From: Alnus glutinosa | Taxonomy: Eukaryota > Streptophyta > Magnoliopsida > Fagales > Betulaceae | Direction of reading: 5' to 3' | NCBI RefSeq assembly: GCF_958979055.1 | Contig: NC_084886.1 | Span: forward strand, 48,563,654-48,627,653 | DNA length: 64,000 nt | Shown: positions 37,701-47,539 of the stretch, one piece after another | Layout of the letters: every line of letters starts with the position of its first letter | How positions within the stretch are numbered: the stretch's first letter is position 1 | The notes under the pieces: generated by a model | Told to the model about the DNA's origin: nothing | Databases searched by the model: none | What the model saw: the letters and a program-made list of their open reading frames with translations, nothing else | Program-made: the position numbers and the translations under genes

Positions 37701-40700
37701 GGAGGCCTAACTCACATGGGAACCTATCCAGAGTTCACCCAAATTGCGCTTCTAAATTCATTCTAGGACATTTAGAATGTATTCCATGCTTCATCTCCCA
37801 TTGACCACCTTTCTTTTTTAAAAAACTAATTTAATTTAGAAAAAAAAAATTAATCTGGTTATCGAAATAATATAAAAGTCGCTCATACTTGGTGTAATTT
37901 TTCTGAAAAGGTGTGCAAAATATCTCATCAATATATATATTTGGGGGGGGGGGGGGGGGGGGGGGGGGGCAAACAAACAGCTCAACGGCCAGCTAGCGGG
38001 CTGCCTATGCGTGCCCCACATGGACATGTCACGTGTGGGCATGCTCATGCAAAGAGTTTGCGCCACACTCTCTATGCCCATGGCGGGATAGCGTCTCCAC
38101 CGCTGCCTGACAGTAGTTATGATGGTGGCAGCGGCTGCTGTCCCTACGATGGTCATGGGGTTGGCTTCATGAACGTGATGCTTATGCATGGGTTGTCGAT
38201 GTTAGACTAAAAGTCTAAACACATCCTCTTGCCGCATACATGCCAAGCAGATCATCTTTGAACTTCGCGCAATTGATCAGGTTTACTTAACTGACTATAT
38301 CATTCAATGGCTGTGCTACCCCAATATGTCACTAGGGATATGTAAAACTTCCAATAAGCATGAGACTAACCGACAATCTTTACCAAAGAATTTCAACCAG
38401 AATAGCACCAAGATTATTCCTTCATCAATCTATAAGGCTATTGAAGCAAATGACAATGCATATTCAAAATTGGGAAGAGGAAGAAAGAAAGCTGCTAAGA
38501 ACATTCTGTAGTATTCCAAAGTTGTGGTCATCAATTTAGTTTCTAAATATAATCAAGACATGATGATCTGATGTCACAAATCTATTTTTCGCATTAACAT
38601 CCTCTTAAAGAAGAGCTTAAGAAGAGTAATAATTGCACATAATATAATAAAGTCGACTAAAATCTACAAAGCTTGAGGATTCTGCAGGCTACAAAGTGGA
38701 GGATCTGACGCCACATGAAGCTGATTCACAATTCTGATACTAGAAATATCCCAACAGAGAATAAACTTGAAAATGAACTAAACCACATTAAAATGCAGCA
38801 TGTTCAATTGACACTCTAATGGACTGGCATTTTGAGTACATTTAGGTTCCAATCCCAACAACGAATCGTTTTTTTTTTTTGATAAGTAATGATAGTTTTA
38901 TTGAAAGCGTAAGGCGCCCCTACGTACACTAGAAGTATACAACAGGAAACACCTAACTAGAAAGCGAAAAAGAAGTGAGGAATTCAGCAAAGCTGATAGA
39001 TAGAGGGTACAAATAAGCCATCGACCAAACATACAAAGTATGGAGAAACAACTCTAACACCTCCTCTAGGGAGCTTTCTAAATTCTCAAAACACCTAAGA
39101 TTTCTTTCTCTCCAAATACACCAAAAAAGGCAAATAGGCACCATCTTCCAAGAAGTAGCACTCCCAGATCTCCCCGACTTCCACCAACAAGCCACTAAGT
39201 CAAGCACACTTCTAGGCATGACCCACGCGATACCAAAGCGTGAAAAAATGTTGTTCCATAGAGCTGAGGCCAGATCGCAATGCAGAAGAATATGGTCCAC
39301 TGATTCCCCATCCCGCTTGCAAAGACAGCATCTATTCACAATAATTAAGTTCCTCTTCCTAAGATTGTCCAAGGTCAAAATTCTGCCTAGAGCTGCAGAC
39401 CAAGTGAAGAAAGCTGCCCTCGGGGGAGCCTGAGACCGCCACACACACTTCCATGGGAACCGAGTACCTCCAGCACACATCATAGAACCAAAAAATGACT
39501 TCACCCTGAACACACCTTTCTTGGATGGGACCCATATAAGACAATCTGCCCTCTCCATATTTACCTTGGTAGAGCCCAGCCACTGGAAGAAAGAGGCAAA
39601 AACATCTACTTCCCAATCATGAGCCTCTCTAAAAAAACTCACGTTCCATTGAACGGACCCGCCCAAATTCTCCAAATTATCCGCCACTGACGCATCCTTC
39701 ACCCGAGCAATGCCAAAGAGATCAGGGAACACTTCTTTCAGAATCGAATCTCCACACCACAAGTCATGCCAAAATCTGATCCTACTCCCATCCCCCACCT
39801 CAAATCTAAGGAGTTTGGAGAAGTTCTCCCAACCTTTCCTTATAAACTTCCACAACCCTACTCCAAACGCCCCAGCAACCTCTCTGGAGCACCACCCACC
39901 CCACAAACTTCCATACTTGGAGTCCACCGCGACTCTCCACCAAGCATCCCTTTCCATACCATATCGCCATAACCATTTACCTAACAGTGCGCGATTAAAC
40001 TGAACCAGCTTCCTAATGCCAAGCCCCCCGTACGAAATTGGAGTACAAACCTTCTCCCAACTCACCAAATGGTACTTAAAATCTTCACCCATGCCACCCC
40101 ACAGAAAATCGCGCTGCAACTTCTCAATGCGAGAAGCAACACTCACCGGAATAGGGAACAGAGACATATAGTACGTAGGTAAGTTGGAAAGCGTACTCTT
40201 GATAAGGGTCACTCGCCCTCCCTTAGATAGGTATAACCTTTTCCAACTAGCCAACCGTCTTTCAACCTTCTCAATAACACCATCCCAAATACGAGTAGAC
40301 TTGTAAGGAGCCCCCAATGGAAGACCCAAATACTTCACAGGCAAATAAGCAACTTCACACTCTAAAATGTCGGCTAACCTACCCACATTATCGACATTTC
40401 CCACTGGAATAATGCTGGATTTTGCCAAATTAACCTTAAGCCCCGACACAGCCTCGAATAAGAGCAAGAGAACTCGCAAAGCCCGAATCTTGGCGGAGCT
40501 AGCATCACAGAAAATCAATGTATCATCAGCGAACAAAAGATGGGAAAAAGAAGCACCACCCACTCTGAAACCATCCAACACACCCCCACTCACTGCCGCA
40601 GTAATCATGCGACTCAGCGCCTCCATAACAAATACAAACAAAAGAGGAGACAAAGGGTCCCCTTGCCTTAGGCCTCGAGAGCTGCTGAAAAAGCCGCATG

Positions 40701-43700
40701 GTGAGCCATTAACAAGCACCGAAAACTTAGCAGAAGAGATACACCGAGCTATCCACGAACACCATTTTCCCCCAAAGCCGCATCTCCTCAACATATACAA
40801 CAGAAAATCCCAATTAACGTGATCATAAGCTTTTTCTAAATCCATTTTGCAAATGACTCCCGGCTCCCTTGATATAATACGGCTATCAAGGCATTCATTC
40901 GCAATAAGGATTGGATCAAGAATCTGCCTTCCTTGGATGAAAGCACTCTGGGATTTGGAGATAACCTTGTCCATAACCGTCTTCAATCTGTTGGCCAAGA
41001 CTTTTGCAATAATCTTGTATATACCTCCTACGAGGCTAATGGGCCGGAAATCTTTGAGAGACAAGGCTCCTGGAGTCTTAGGAATAAGAGAAATAAAAGA
41101 AGCATTCAAACTCTTCTCAAAAACTTCTCTCGCATGAAACTCAGAAAAAACCTCCATAATGTCCAAGCGCACCACCTCCCAACAAGCTTGGAAGAAAGCC
41201 ATAGAGAAGCCATCCGGACCCGGCGCTTTATCACCATTAAAAGCAAACACAACTTTTCTAACTTCCTCCTCCTCAAAGGCTCTCTCCAACCACCTTGCTT
41301 CTGACTCTAAGATGGCATCAAAGGAAAGATCATCCAACCGAGGCCTCCAACTATGCTTCTCCGAGAAGAGATCTTGATAGAACTGAACCACATGCTCCCC
41401 TATCTCTGCCGGATTAGAAGAAATGGAATCTCCAATCAACAAGGAATCAATAGAGTTATACCTTCTGTTTGAGTTGGCAATAGAGTGGAAGAATTTTGTG
41501 CATTTATCTCCTTCTTTCAACCACTTCACCCTGGACTTTTGCCTCCAGCTGACCTCCTCCAACAGAGAGCATCTCTCTAACTCACTGACGACCTCCAGCT
41601 TCTTTTGAATCTCCCCCTCAACCAAAGCCCTACTTCCTTCCACTATATCAATCGCCTGAAGCTCCTCAAGAAGCTTTCTCTTGTTCCTCTCCACATTACC
41701 AAAGGCCTCCACATTCCACGTCTTCAAATTCGACTTGAGAGCCTTTAATTTACATGCAAGCACAAAGCTAGGAGAGCCATGAAAAGAGAATGAGTCCCAC
41801 CACTGTTTCACCAACCCCACAAAACCATCCACCTTGAGCCACATATTCTCAAACTTGAACGGCCTACTTCTTGCAGAAGAGTGAGCACATTCCAGGAGAA
41901 TAGGAAAATGGTCAGAGAAAAGGCGGGGAAGCCTCTTCTGAGACGCCTCAGGAAACCTATCTTCCCAATCAGGAGAGACAAGAAAACGATCAATTCTGGA
42001 CCAAACAGGAGGATCATCGGAAATCGACCACGTATAAGAACCTCCAGCGAGAGGAAAATCCATCAGACCCTGGTCAGAGATGAAATCACAAAAGTCCCTC
42101 ATGGCAGACACACTACCAACTCCAGATCTTTCGCTAGGAAACCTAGTAGTATTGAAATCTCCCCCTATACACCAAGGCAAACTCCACCAACTCATAATCC
42201 CCGCCAGCTCACCCCAAAGACCCCTCCGATCAACCCTGCAATTCGGACCATACACTCCCACAAAACCCCACTCAAAATGATCATCAACATTCCTTAAAGA
42301 GACTGCAAGTGTGAACCTCCCCACGCACACATCCACTTTTTCCACCACCCTCTTATCCCACAAGATAAGAATACCCCCTGAGGCCCCACTAGCATCCAAA
42401 CAACACCAATCCACATAATTACACCCCCAAAGACTACGCACAAACTGCCTAGAAGGGTCCTTCACTTTCGTTTCTTGGAAGCAAATAAGATCCACCTTCC
42501 AATCTCTGAGCAAATTGCAGATCCTTAAGCGTTTGCGCCTATTATTCAGCCCCCTTACGTTCCAAGAAAGAATCTTCGGCTTCATGGCACTACTACTAGC
42601 CCCCTTGCCCTCCTCTTCCCACTACTCAATCCGGAACCTTTGGCCTCATAGTTAATAGAGCTCTCCAAATTCTTAATCTCTCTCTTGCCCTTCGTGCGAC
42701 CTTTACCCAATCGACGCTCCTCTTTTCTCTCCTCTTCTATACTAGTCAAAAAGGCTAACAATTGCAATTTATGCCCCACGAATGTCATCCCAACAATGGG
42801 ATAAATCTCATTAGCACTCTGCATCACCCAATCCGAATACCCCAAACCACCCAAGTCTAGCGAATATGCATTGAGAGGAGAACCCACAACAACATCCCCT
42901 CCTCCTTCCTTGAGCTCCACCAAACCAACTTCCCCGGGAGTAAATCTTCTTGAATCCTCACCCGATAATCCAACCTGCAGACCAGGGGATACTGAAACCT
43001 CCACTGGCCCCCCCATCCACTCACACCCTTCCCCTCCAGCACTGCCAAAGCATGGAACAATCTCCATATCCACCGATTGAAGCCCAAACACGTCCCCTGT
43101 CAACTCCCGAGGCACACTCAGCATCTCCACACTCCTCAACTGCGAATTAGCCGGGTCTTTCACCCTCACTAGACCACCCTCTAAACACAAAACAGGGGTC
43201 TCACTACAAAACGACTTCTCCTGCTTCGAAGCCAACTCATCCCCTGCTGTACCGGCCCCCACTATCAGCTCCCCCACCCTCATCTCCTCCCTCTGCACCT
43301 CCTCTGCCTCCACCTGCACCTCAGGTCTGGACTGACCATGGATCTGCCCTTCATCAACACCCAGAGCTGGATTTGAAGTCACGTCTACTATGCTCTGAGG
43401 ACGAGAATCATAGCACCGAGCGTCTGGATCTGTTCCTGCCGAAACCAGCTCAGGTGGCTTCCTCACCGGCGAACGAAGCTTGCCGTCGTGAGAAGAGGAG
43501 GCAACGACCTTACCCAAAGCCGGAACCCACGAAGAGGAAGAGGCACCAGACGTCAGGTTACCGGCGTCCAAGCCCGGAGAATAGCCAGCCCCATTAATGT
43601 GCACCGAATTCGCATGGGCCCAAGGGGGGGAGACGACTGGATCCACCTTAGCCCTCCACTCCAAAACCTGGTCTGGACACTCCAGGATACCCTTTCCTTT

Positions 43701-45611
43701 GGAGGCCTTGGCTGAATTGGATAATGCTATCTTTTTCGATATGGGCTTAGATTTAGACTTGGGCCGAGCCACTTTGAAACCCACCATCCGGGCCCTAGAA
43801 GAGGCTGCTCGACCCAGACCACCACCATCAACCAAGGCCAAACCCTTCAGCCAAAAGTCAATTTCCTTTCTCATCCTTTCTAACGACTCTCTGAGGGCAC
43901 CGACATCGAAGCTTTCACCAGTATGGCTGTTGCGTGCAGCAGGGAGAGACGTAGGTTCGGCTACATCATGCCTAGTGTCAGACGACCTTCCCAACGCAAC
44001 AGAGATTTCAGCTTGAGCCACTGTCGGAGTCGGAGCCGAATCCGGAACTGAACCTATCTCGCCCGCCGCTGTTCCTTTCCTCGCTGTGACCTTCGGAATC
44101 GTCTGCATGGGGACACTTTGCCGAGACTCAGGAGCCCCAGGAAGGGAATTCTTCTCCTCAGTACCAATCCGCTTCGCCGGAAGAGTCTCCAAAGCGTGAT
44201 GCCCTTCCGCCAGACCAAAAACATCACTCTTCGCCGGGCAATGATCACCCTTACACCCCACAGAGAGATTTCTAACCCATCTCGGCACTCTAGCTACAGG
44301 GCCGGTAAACTCTCCAAAAGGTGCTTCCAGCGAGGATGCATTCTTTGCCAACACCTCAGCATAACTCCTCCTCCCTCTTTGATTCGCATGGACCTCCGAA
44401 TCAGCCACCCTGGCTCTGGAACCGTCTCTTAGGTACACAGAAACCAAGCGCAGTTCCTCACGAAAGCTTATCCAGCCTTGCCCTGCTCTTCCTTCCGGAA
44501 TGAAGATCGAGTCCTTCCTCCAATTCCCCACAAATTCTTCTATCACCATGAAACCGCCATGTCTGTTGAAATGCCGTTGCGCAATGATCCGCGGGAATCC
44601 ATACCGAGACTGATCCCAAAACACCCGTGAGTCTTCCACGCACACCAAAGACTCGAAGGATCTAAGCAGCCAGGCTAACTCCGATCTATCCAACAAGATC
44701 GACCTATGTCTTCCCTTACAGCTCTCCCTAATTCGAATCCCTGATTCCCCCCCTACAACCACCACTTCAAACTCTTTAGCTTCCACCGACCAACTACTCG
44801 AAAACCCCATTTCAAACCCTAAACTTACTTGACAAGAGCGAAATGGCGCAACCCAAGTACAGAGGAAATATACAAGATAAACACCCAACAACGAATCGTA
44901 CTATGGGATTATCATAGAGACGACAAGAAAGATAAAGAAAGAGATGAGAGTAAGAACTAGAGAAACTTTGATACATGCAATTTTCCAATGGAACTTGATC
45001 CAAAAAGAAGATGCTATCATATTGTGTGCGTATAATGATGCAATAAAAACTTGATATAAGCAATGTTTGAGTTAATATAACCTAATGACATCAAACACGG
45101 CTCTATCTGCCAGATCGATAAGTACTCCCATTACCTAATATAATCCCAACTCACAAACAAAAACGAAGAAATTGTGCCAGATAAATTGATATTAAAGTGG
45201 AGAACTATATGTTGTTACGAATCATTTGGTCTTGCAATGAGCATTAGAAGGTAACAAACCTACTATTATCAATAACCAAAAGATCACAGATTCAACATAG
45301 CCACAAATCAAAAAAGGAAAAAAATTGCCACAAAAAATCCTAGGTGTTTGGTCATCGAGAAAACAGGGGAAAAGAAAACAATGGCAAACACAATAATTTC
45401 TGAACGATCTTCCGTCCCGAGAAAATTTATCCAAAGAAATGGAAAAAAAATAATGAAACAGAAAACCGAATCTATATATTATCATATGAAATTACCTCAT
45501 GAAATAAGAATCAGCTTTGGTTTCGATTTATTTCCTAAATTTTCTTAGCAACCAAACAGATAGCTAAAAAAGATTGAGAAAGTTAAGAAATTATTCACAA
45601 CTCACCGTCAT
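34787..45611 (-). CDS. BPA1-like RRM protein (binding partner of ACD11 family)
   Basis: An RNA-recognition-motif protein of the BPA1/BPL family, whose members bind the lipid-transfer protein ACD11 in Arabidopsis and affect cell-death control. Exons in transcription order: 45611-45606, 37060-36957, 36703-36628, 35518-35432 and 35350-34787, giving 278 residues with consistent phases. Exon 1 codes only Met-Thr before GTGAG. The single N-terminal RRM covers residues 4-75 (TVKVSNVSLGASERDIKEFF, then SQVANVTFKD). The C-terminal half, rich in Ala, Lys and Glu, contains the family segment SMLAKGFNLGKDAVNKAKTFDE and NRYVLTGASWVTGAFSKVTKAAGEVG. Intron 1 is 8.5 kb because a 6-kb LINE sits in it in the sense orientation. 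A (GA)n tract precedes the ATG in the 5' UTR. The short exon 1 is inferred from phase, donor and family N-termini. Confidence 0.88.
37943..37969 (+). repeat. G27 homopolymer
   Basis: Twenty-seven consecutive G residues (C on the transcribed BPA1-like strand) after an (AT)n run, in intron 1. Potential G-quadruplex former; exact length may be unreliable. Confidence 0.85.
37970..38210. other. GC-rich island of unknown origin in BPA1-like intron 1
   Basis: About 240 bases right after the G run are markedly GC-richer than the surrounding intron and open in frames on both strands. There is no recognised domain and no splice context. It may be a captured fragment or part of an unrecognised repeat. 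Confidence 0.4.
38953..42585 (-). CDS. LINE ORF2: endonuclease, reverse transcriptase, zf-RVT
   Basis: A 1210-residue polyprotein that nicks target DNA and reverse-transcribes the LINE RNA. Residues 1-230 are an APE-like endonuclease: SWNVRGLN at 7-14, Glu38 (CFQETK), GGDFN at 141-145 and SDH at 224-226. The reverse transcriptase spans about 480-780: LIPKTPG, KDFRPISLVG, KMDLEKAYDHVNWDF with the first catalytic Asp, QGDPLSPLLF and the FADD box at 685-688. A C-terminal zf-RVT domain has Cys1086, Cys1089, His1098 and Cys1103. No RNase H domain follows. All catalytic motifs are present and the frame is uninterrupted. The start ATG overlaps the ORF1 stop (ATGA), consistent with reinitiation after ORF1. 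Confidence 0.95.
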   Translation of the reverse strand: MKPKILSWNVRGLNNRRKRLRICNLLRDWKVDLICFQETKVKDPSRQFVRSLWGCNYVDWCCLDASGASGGILILWDKRVVEKVDVCVGRFTLAVSLRNVDDHFEWGFVGVYGPNCRVDRRGLWGELAGIMSWWSLPWCIGGDFNTTRFPSERSGVGSVSAMRDFCDFISDQGLMDFPLAGGSYTWSISDDPPVWSRIDRFLVSPDWEDRFPEASQKRLPRLFSDHFPILLECAHSSARSRPFKFENMWLKVDGFVGLVKQWWDSFSFHGSPSFVLACKLKALKSNLKTWNVEAFGNVERNKRKLLEELQAIDIVEGSRALVEGEIQKKLEVVSELERCSLLEEVSWRQKSRVKWLKEGDKCTKFFHSIANSNRRYNSIDSLLIGDSISSNPAEIGEHVVQFYQDLFSEKHSWRPRLDDLSFDAILESEARWLERAFEEEEVRKVVFAFNGDKAPGPDGFSMAFFQACWEVVRLDIMEVFSEFHAREVFEKSLNASFISLIPKTPGALSLKDFRPISLVGGIYKIIAKVLANRLKTVMDKVISKSQSAFIQGRQILDPILIANECLDSRIISREPGVICKMDLEKAYDHVNWDFLLYMLRRCGFGGKWCSWIARCISSAKFSVLVNGSPCGFFSSSRGLRQGDPLSPLLFVFVMEALSRMITAAVSGGVLDGFRVGGASFSHLLFADDTLIFCDASSAKIRALRVLLLLFEAVSGLKVNLAKSSIIPVGNVDNVGRLADILECEVAYLPVKYLGLPLGAPYKSTRIWDGVIEKVERRLASWKRLYLSKGGRVTLIKSTLSNLPTYYMSLFPIPVSVASRIEKLQRDFLWGGMGEDFKYHLVSWEKVCTPISYGGLGIRKLVQFNRALLGKWLWRYGMERDAWWRVAVDSKYGSLWGGWCSREVAGAFGVGLWKFIRKGWENFSKLLRFEVGDGSRIRFWHDLWCGDSILKEVFPDLFGIARVKDASVADNLENLGGSVQWNVSFFREAHDWEVDVFASFFQWLGSTKVNMERADCLIWVPSKKGVFRVKSFFGSMMCAGGTRFPWKCVWRSQAPPRAAFFTWSAALGRILTLDNLRKRNLIIVNRCCLCKRDGESVDHILLHCDLASALWNNIFSRFGIAWVMPRSVLDLVACWWKSGRSGSATSWKMVPICLFWCIWRERNLRCFENLESSLEEVLELFLHTLYVWSMAYLYPLSISFAEFLTSFSLSS
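42582..44810 (-). CDS. LINE ORF1 protein without a CCHC knuckle
   Basis: An open frame of 742 codons from the ATG at 44810; it could extend farther upstream only through non-ATG codons. By position it is the RNA-binding ORF1 protein that coats LINE RNA. Residues about 1-130 form a compact domain (FEVVVVGGESG, FWDQSRYGFPRIIAQRHFN, IFIPEGRAGQGWISF) seen in other plant LINE ORF1-like proteins as I recall them. The central and C-terminal parts are low-complexity and rich in Ser, Gly, Pro and Glu. I see no CX2CX4HX4C zinc knuckle, unlike many plant ORF1 proteins. The C-terminal region is basic (RRLGKGRTKGKREIK). Confidence 0.85.
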   Translation of the reverse strand: MGFSSSWSVEAKEFEVVVVGGESGIRIRESCKGRHRSILLDRSELAWLLRSFESLVCVEDSRVFWDQSRYGFPRIIAQRHFNRHGGFMVIEEFVGNWRKDSIFIPEGRAGQGWISFREELRLVSVYLRDGSRARVADSEVHANQRGRRSYAEVLAKNASSLEAPFGEFTGPVARVPRWVRNLSVGCKGDHCPAKSDVFGLAEGHHALETLPAKRIGTEEKNSLPGAPESRQSVPMQTIPKVTARKGTAAGEIGSVPDSAPTPTVAQAEISVALGRSSDTRHDVAEPTSLPAARNSHTGESFDVGALRESLERMRKEIDFWLKGLALVDGGGLGRAASSRARMVGFKVARPKSKSKPISKKIALSNSAKASKGKGILECPDQVLEWRAKVDPVVSPPWAHANSVHINGAGYSPGLDAGNLTSGASSSSWVPALGKVVASSSHDGKLRSPVRKPPELVSAGTDPDARCYDSRPQSIVDVTSNPALGVDEGQIHGQSRPEVQVEAEEVQREEMRVGELIVGAGTAGDELASKQEKSFCSETPVLCLEGGLVRVKDPANSQLRSVEMLSVPRELTGDVFGLQSVDMEIVPCFGSAGGEGCEWMGGPVEVSVSPGLQVGLSGEDSRRFTPGEVGLVELKEGGGDVVVGSPLNAYSLDLGGLGYSDWVMQSANEIYPIVGMTFVGHKLQLLAFLTSIEEERKEERRLGKGRTKGKREIKNLESSINYEAKGSGLSSGKRRARGLVVVP
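44900..45605 (-). other. 5' end of BPA1-like intron 1, upstream of the LINE
   Basis: Intron sequence resumes after the LINE's right TSD copy. No gene or RNA feature is seen here; AT-rich with weak similarity to the duplicated block near 24480 (TTTGGTTATCGAGAAAAC-type motifs). Confidence 0.4.
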
Positions 45612-46720
45612 GAGGTATTTGCTTAAAGTAACAACCGAGATCAATATCTTCAAAGAGAAACAAACTTTTGCACAGGAGTTTCGTGAGAGAGAAAGAGAGA
45701 GAGAGAGGAAGAGGGAGGAATGTAATAGACGGTTATATACGATTCGTGGCAAGAATCAAGGGCGGTTGAGAGAATAGGATCCTCTGCGGACGATTTCTCT
45801 TTGATCGCTGAAAATCAAACCGCTAAGCTTGAGTTGTACCTTTAAGCCCCTTATGGCCCTTTGATTGAGTAAAAGGGTTGAAATAGGCTATAAGGTACAA
45901 TTCTGGTAAAAAGTTTTTGAAGAGGTTTAGCAATAAACGATTTTAGCTGATCTTGTTGCTAATTTTTATTTTTATTTTTTGATTCATCGTTAGCTTCCAC
46001 CTCGACGCGTGTGGGCCAGGTCCAGGACCACGTGTAAGCTTGTTAGCGTCAATGATCTCAATATTTTTTTTTTAAGCAATACAAAGGATAGGTCCTAAGC
46101 AATTTTGCTTCCGAAAATAAGGTCAGTTTGAGCTTGCAATTTTAAAATATGTAGTTAGAAAAAATAATTTTTAAAAATATAGTTGAGTATTTAGTAAAAT
46201 TATAGTTTGGCTTTTAGAAAGCTTTTTATTGCCTGCGATTTAAAAATGTGCAATTTAAAAAAAAAAAAAATGCAATTTTCAAATGGTTTATTTTTTGTTA
46301 TACGACTTAAAATTGTATTTTTTGTCTATGAAATCTCAATTTCAATTACACCCTAAATATGTGATAATTAATATGGGCACACTTACGACAATTGGGTCCC
46401 ACAAATTGTGAGAAAGTTCATATAGAATTTACTTGATTAATCAACTTTTGAGCTGTCCACCCACCCATCTGAACATGTGGGTCCGTCATCTCACAATTGC
46501 TGCTCAATTTGAGCAACAAATTGCTGGAGATCATTATCCAATTTGGCCACACCAATGTCATTACTCCGGTATATCCTAAAAGACAATGTTCAAAAATTAA
46601 AAAAGAAAGGAAGAAGACAAAGTGTGACTACAAATCATTACAAATTGACATGTCATTTATTGTGTTAGCTACTAAATAATTTACATTTAATTATGATTTA
46701 TATAGAAGTGTCACTTGAAT
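45612..46720. promoter_or_regulatory. Leader and promoter of the BPA1-like gene
   Basis: A (GA)n-rich 5' UTR at about 45680-45725 reads CT-rich in the transcript. Upstream sequence is AT-rich. No sharp TATA box can be assigned. Confidence 0.4.
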
Positions 46721-46730
46721 TGTCCGTCCA

Positions 46731-46905
46731 GGGGTGGAGCTAGTCCCAAGCTTGGGGGCTTGGACCCCTAAACTCTAAAGTTTTCTAAATAATAATAATA
46801 ATAATAATAATTTCTTAAAAAAAAATTAAAATTTTACTCCTAATTTTTTTTCTTCTAATTTTGCCGCTCAAATTTCAAATGTTGGCTCCATCACTGATCA
46901 TGTCA
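46731..46905. repeat. Dispersed repeat remnant, partner of 15508-15645
   Basis: The left part reads CAGGGGTGGAGCTAG and the right part GTTGGCTCCATCACTG, framing an AT-rich centre with an (AAT)n run. It shares end motifs with the 15.5-kb remnant in opposite orientation. Class not assigned. Confidence 0.4.
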
Positions 46906-47376
46906 ATTTGTAATTCTACGTGGAACTAACCACCTCAATCGCCAAACAATTAAAGTATAATCTTTGCTAATATGACATTATCATTTAAATCAACAAATTA
47001 ATTTTTAAAAAACTTGTAATAAAAATTGCCGCTCTTTAAAGTATTTTTTATTTTCTAAATAAAAAGAAATGACAATGGACAATTGAGAATTGAGAATAGT
47101 TTTTCACCCTTTATTTTTATAATCCCTTTTAAATTTTTAAACATTAAAATGTGTCATTTCCTGTCTTTTACATTTTTAATTGATAAGTCTCACCCTTTCA
47201 TCTCATTGATCATTAATATAATATTTTTGAGGTGTATAGGATTCTTTTCTTATAGTTTTGATATAGGGATGGGTTAGGTGTACAACATAAAGGTGCAAGG
47301 ACATATATGAGTTCTATCAACGTGTCTTATTGTGTAAATATTGTGCAAAATTTTTTTTTTTTTTTATATAACACCT
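46906..47376. other. Intergenic DNA, no feature seen
   Basis: AT-rich sequence with short open frames only. Confidence 0.45.
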
Positions 47377-47385
47377 ATTTTTCAG

Positions 47386-47530
47386 GAAAAATGATAGAAA
47401 TACATCACTTTTACAACAAGTTTACAACAGCCCTCTCACATGGGGTGGGTCCCACACACTGTGGGACCCACCCCATGTGAGAGGGCTGTTGTAAACTTGT
47501 TGTAAAAGTGATGTACGGGAATCAGTTCTC
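47386..47530. mobile_element. 145-bp MITE with a perfect 55-bp palindrome
   Basis: Arms 47401-47455 and 47461-47515 are exact reverse complements around a 5-base loop ACACT. A perfect 9-bp target duplication ATTTTTCAG flanks the element (47377-47385 and 47531-47539), so it is Mutator-like. The absence of any mismatch between arms implies a very young insertion or recent arm homogenisation. It shares the CTCACATGGGGTGGGTCC-type core with the element at 601-743. Confidence 0.93.
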
Positions 47531-47539
47531 ATTTTTCAG

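Larger units (their letters stand above)
38870..44883 (-). mobile_element. Full-length LINE (L1-type) with both ORFs open
   Basis: A 6.0-kb non-LTR retrotransposon flanked by a perfect 16-bp target-site duplication CCCAACAACGAATCGT (38854-38869 and 44884-44899). In element order: 5' UTR 44883-44811 (73 bases), ORF1 44810-42582, ORF2 42585-38953, 3' UTR of about 70 bases with AATAAA near 38893, then an A-tail of about 11. ORF1 and ORF2 have no stops or frameshifts. It lies in intron 1 of the BPA1-like gene on the same strand, so host transcripts could include it. The perfect TSD and open frames point to a recent, possibly still active copy; activity cannot be shown from sequence. Confidence 0.95.

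Noticed and set aside
37836-38210. Open frames crossing the G27 tract
   Set aside because: Long homopolymers read as poly-Gly or poly-Pro create artificial open frames.
41881-42297. Plus-strand open frames of 100-150 codons within the LINE (also 40367-40822, 43597-44016)
   Set aside because: They are the complementary strand of intact LINE ORF1/ORF2 and show no domain.
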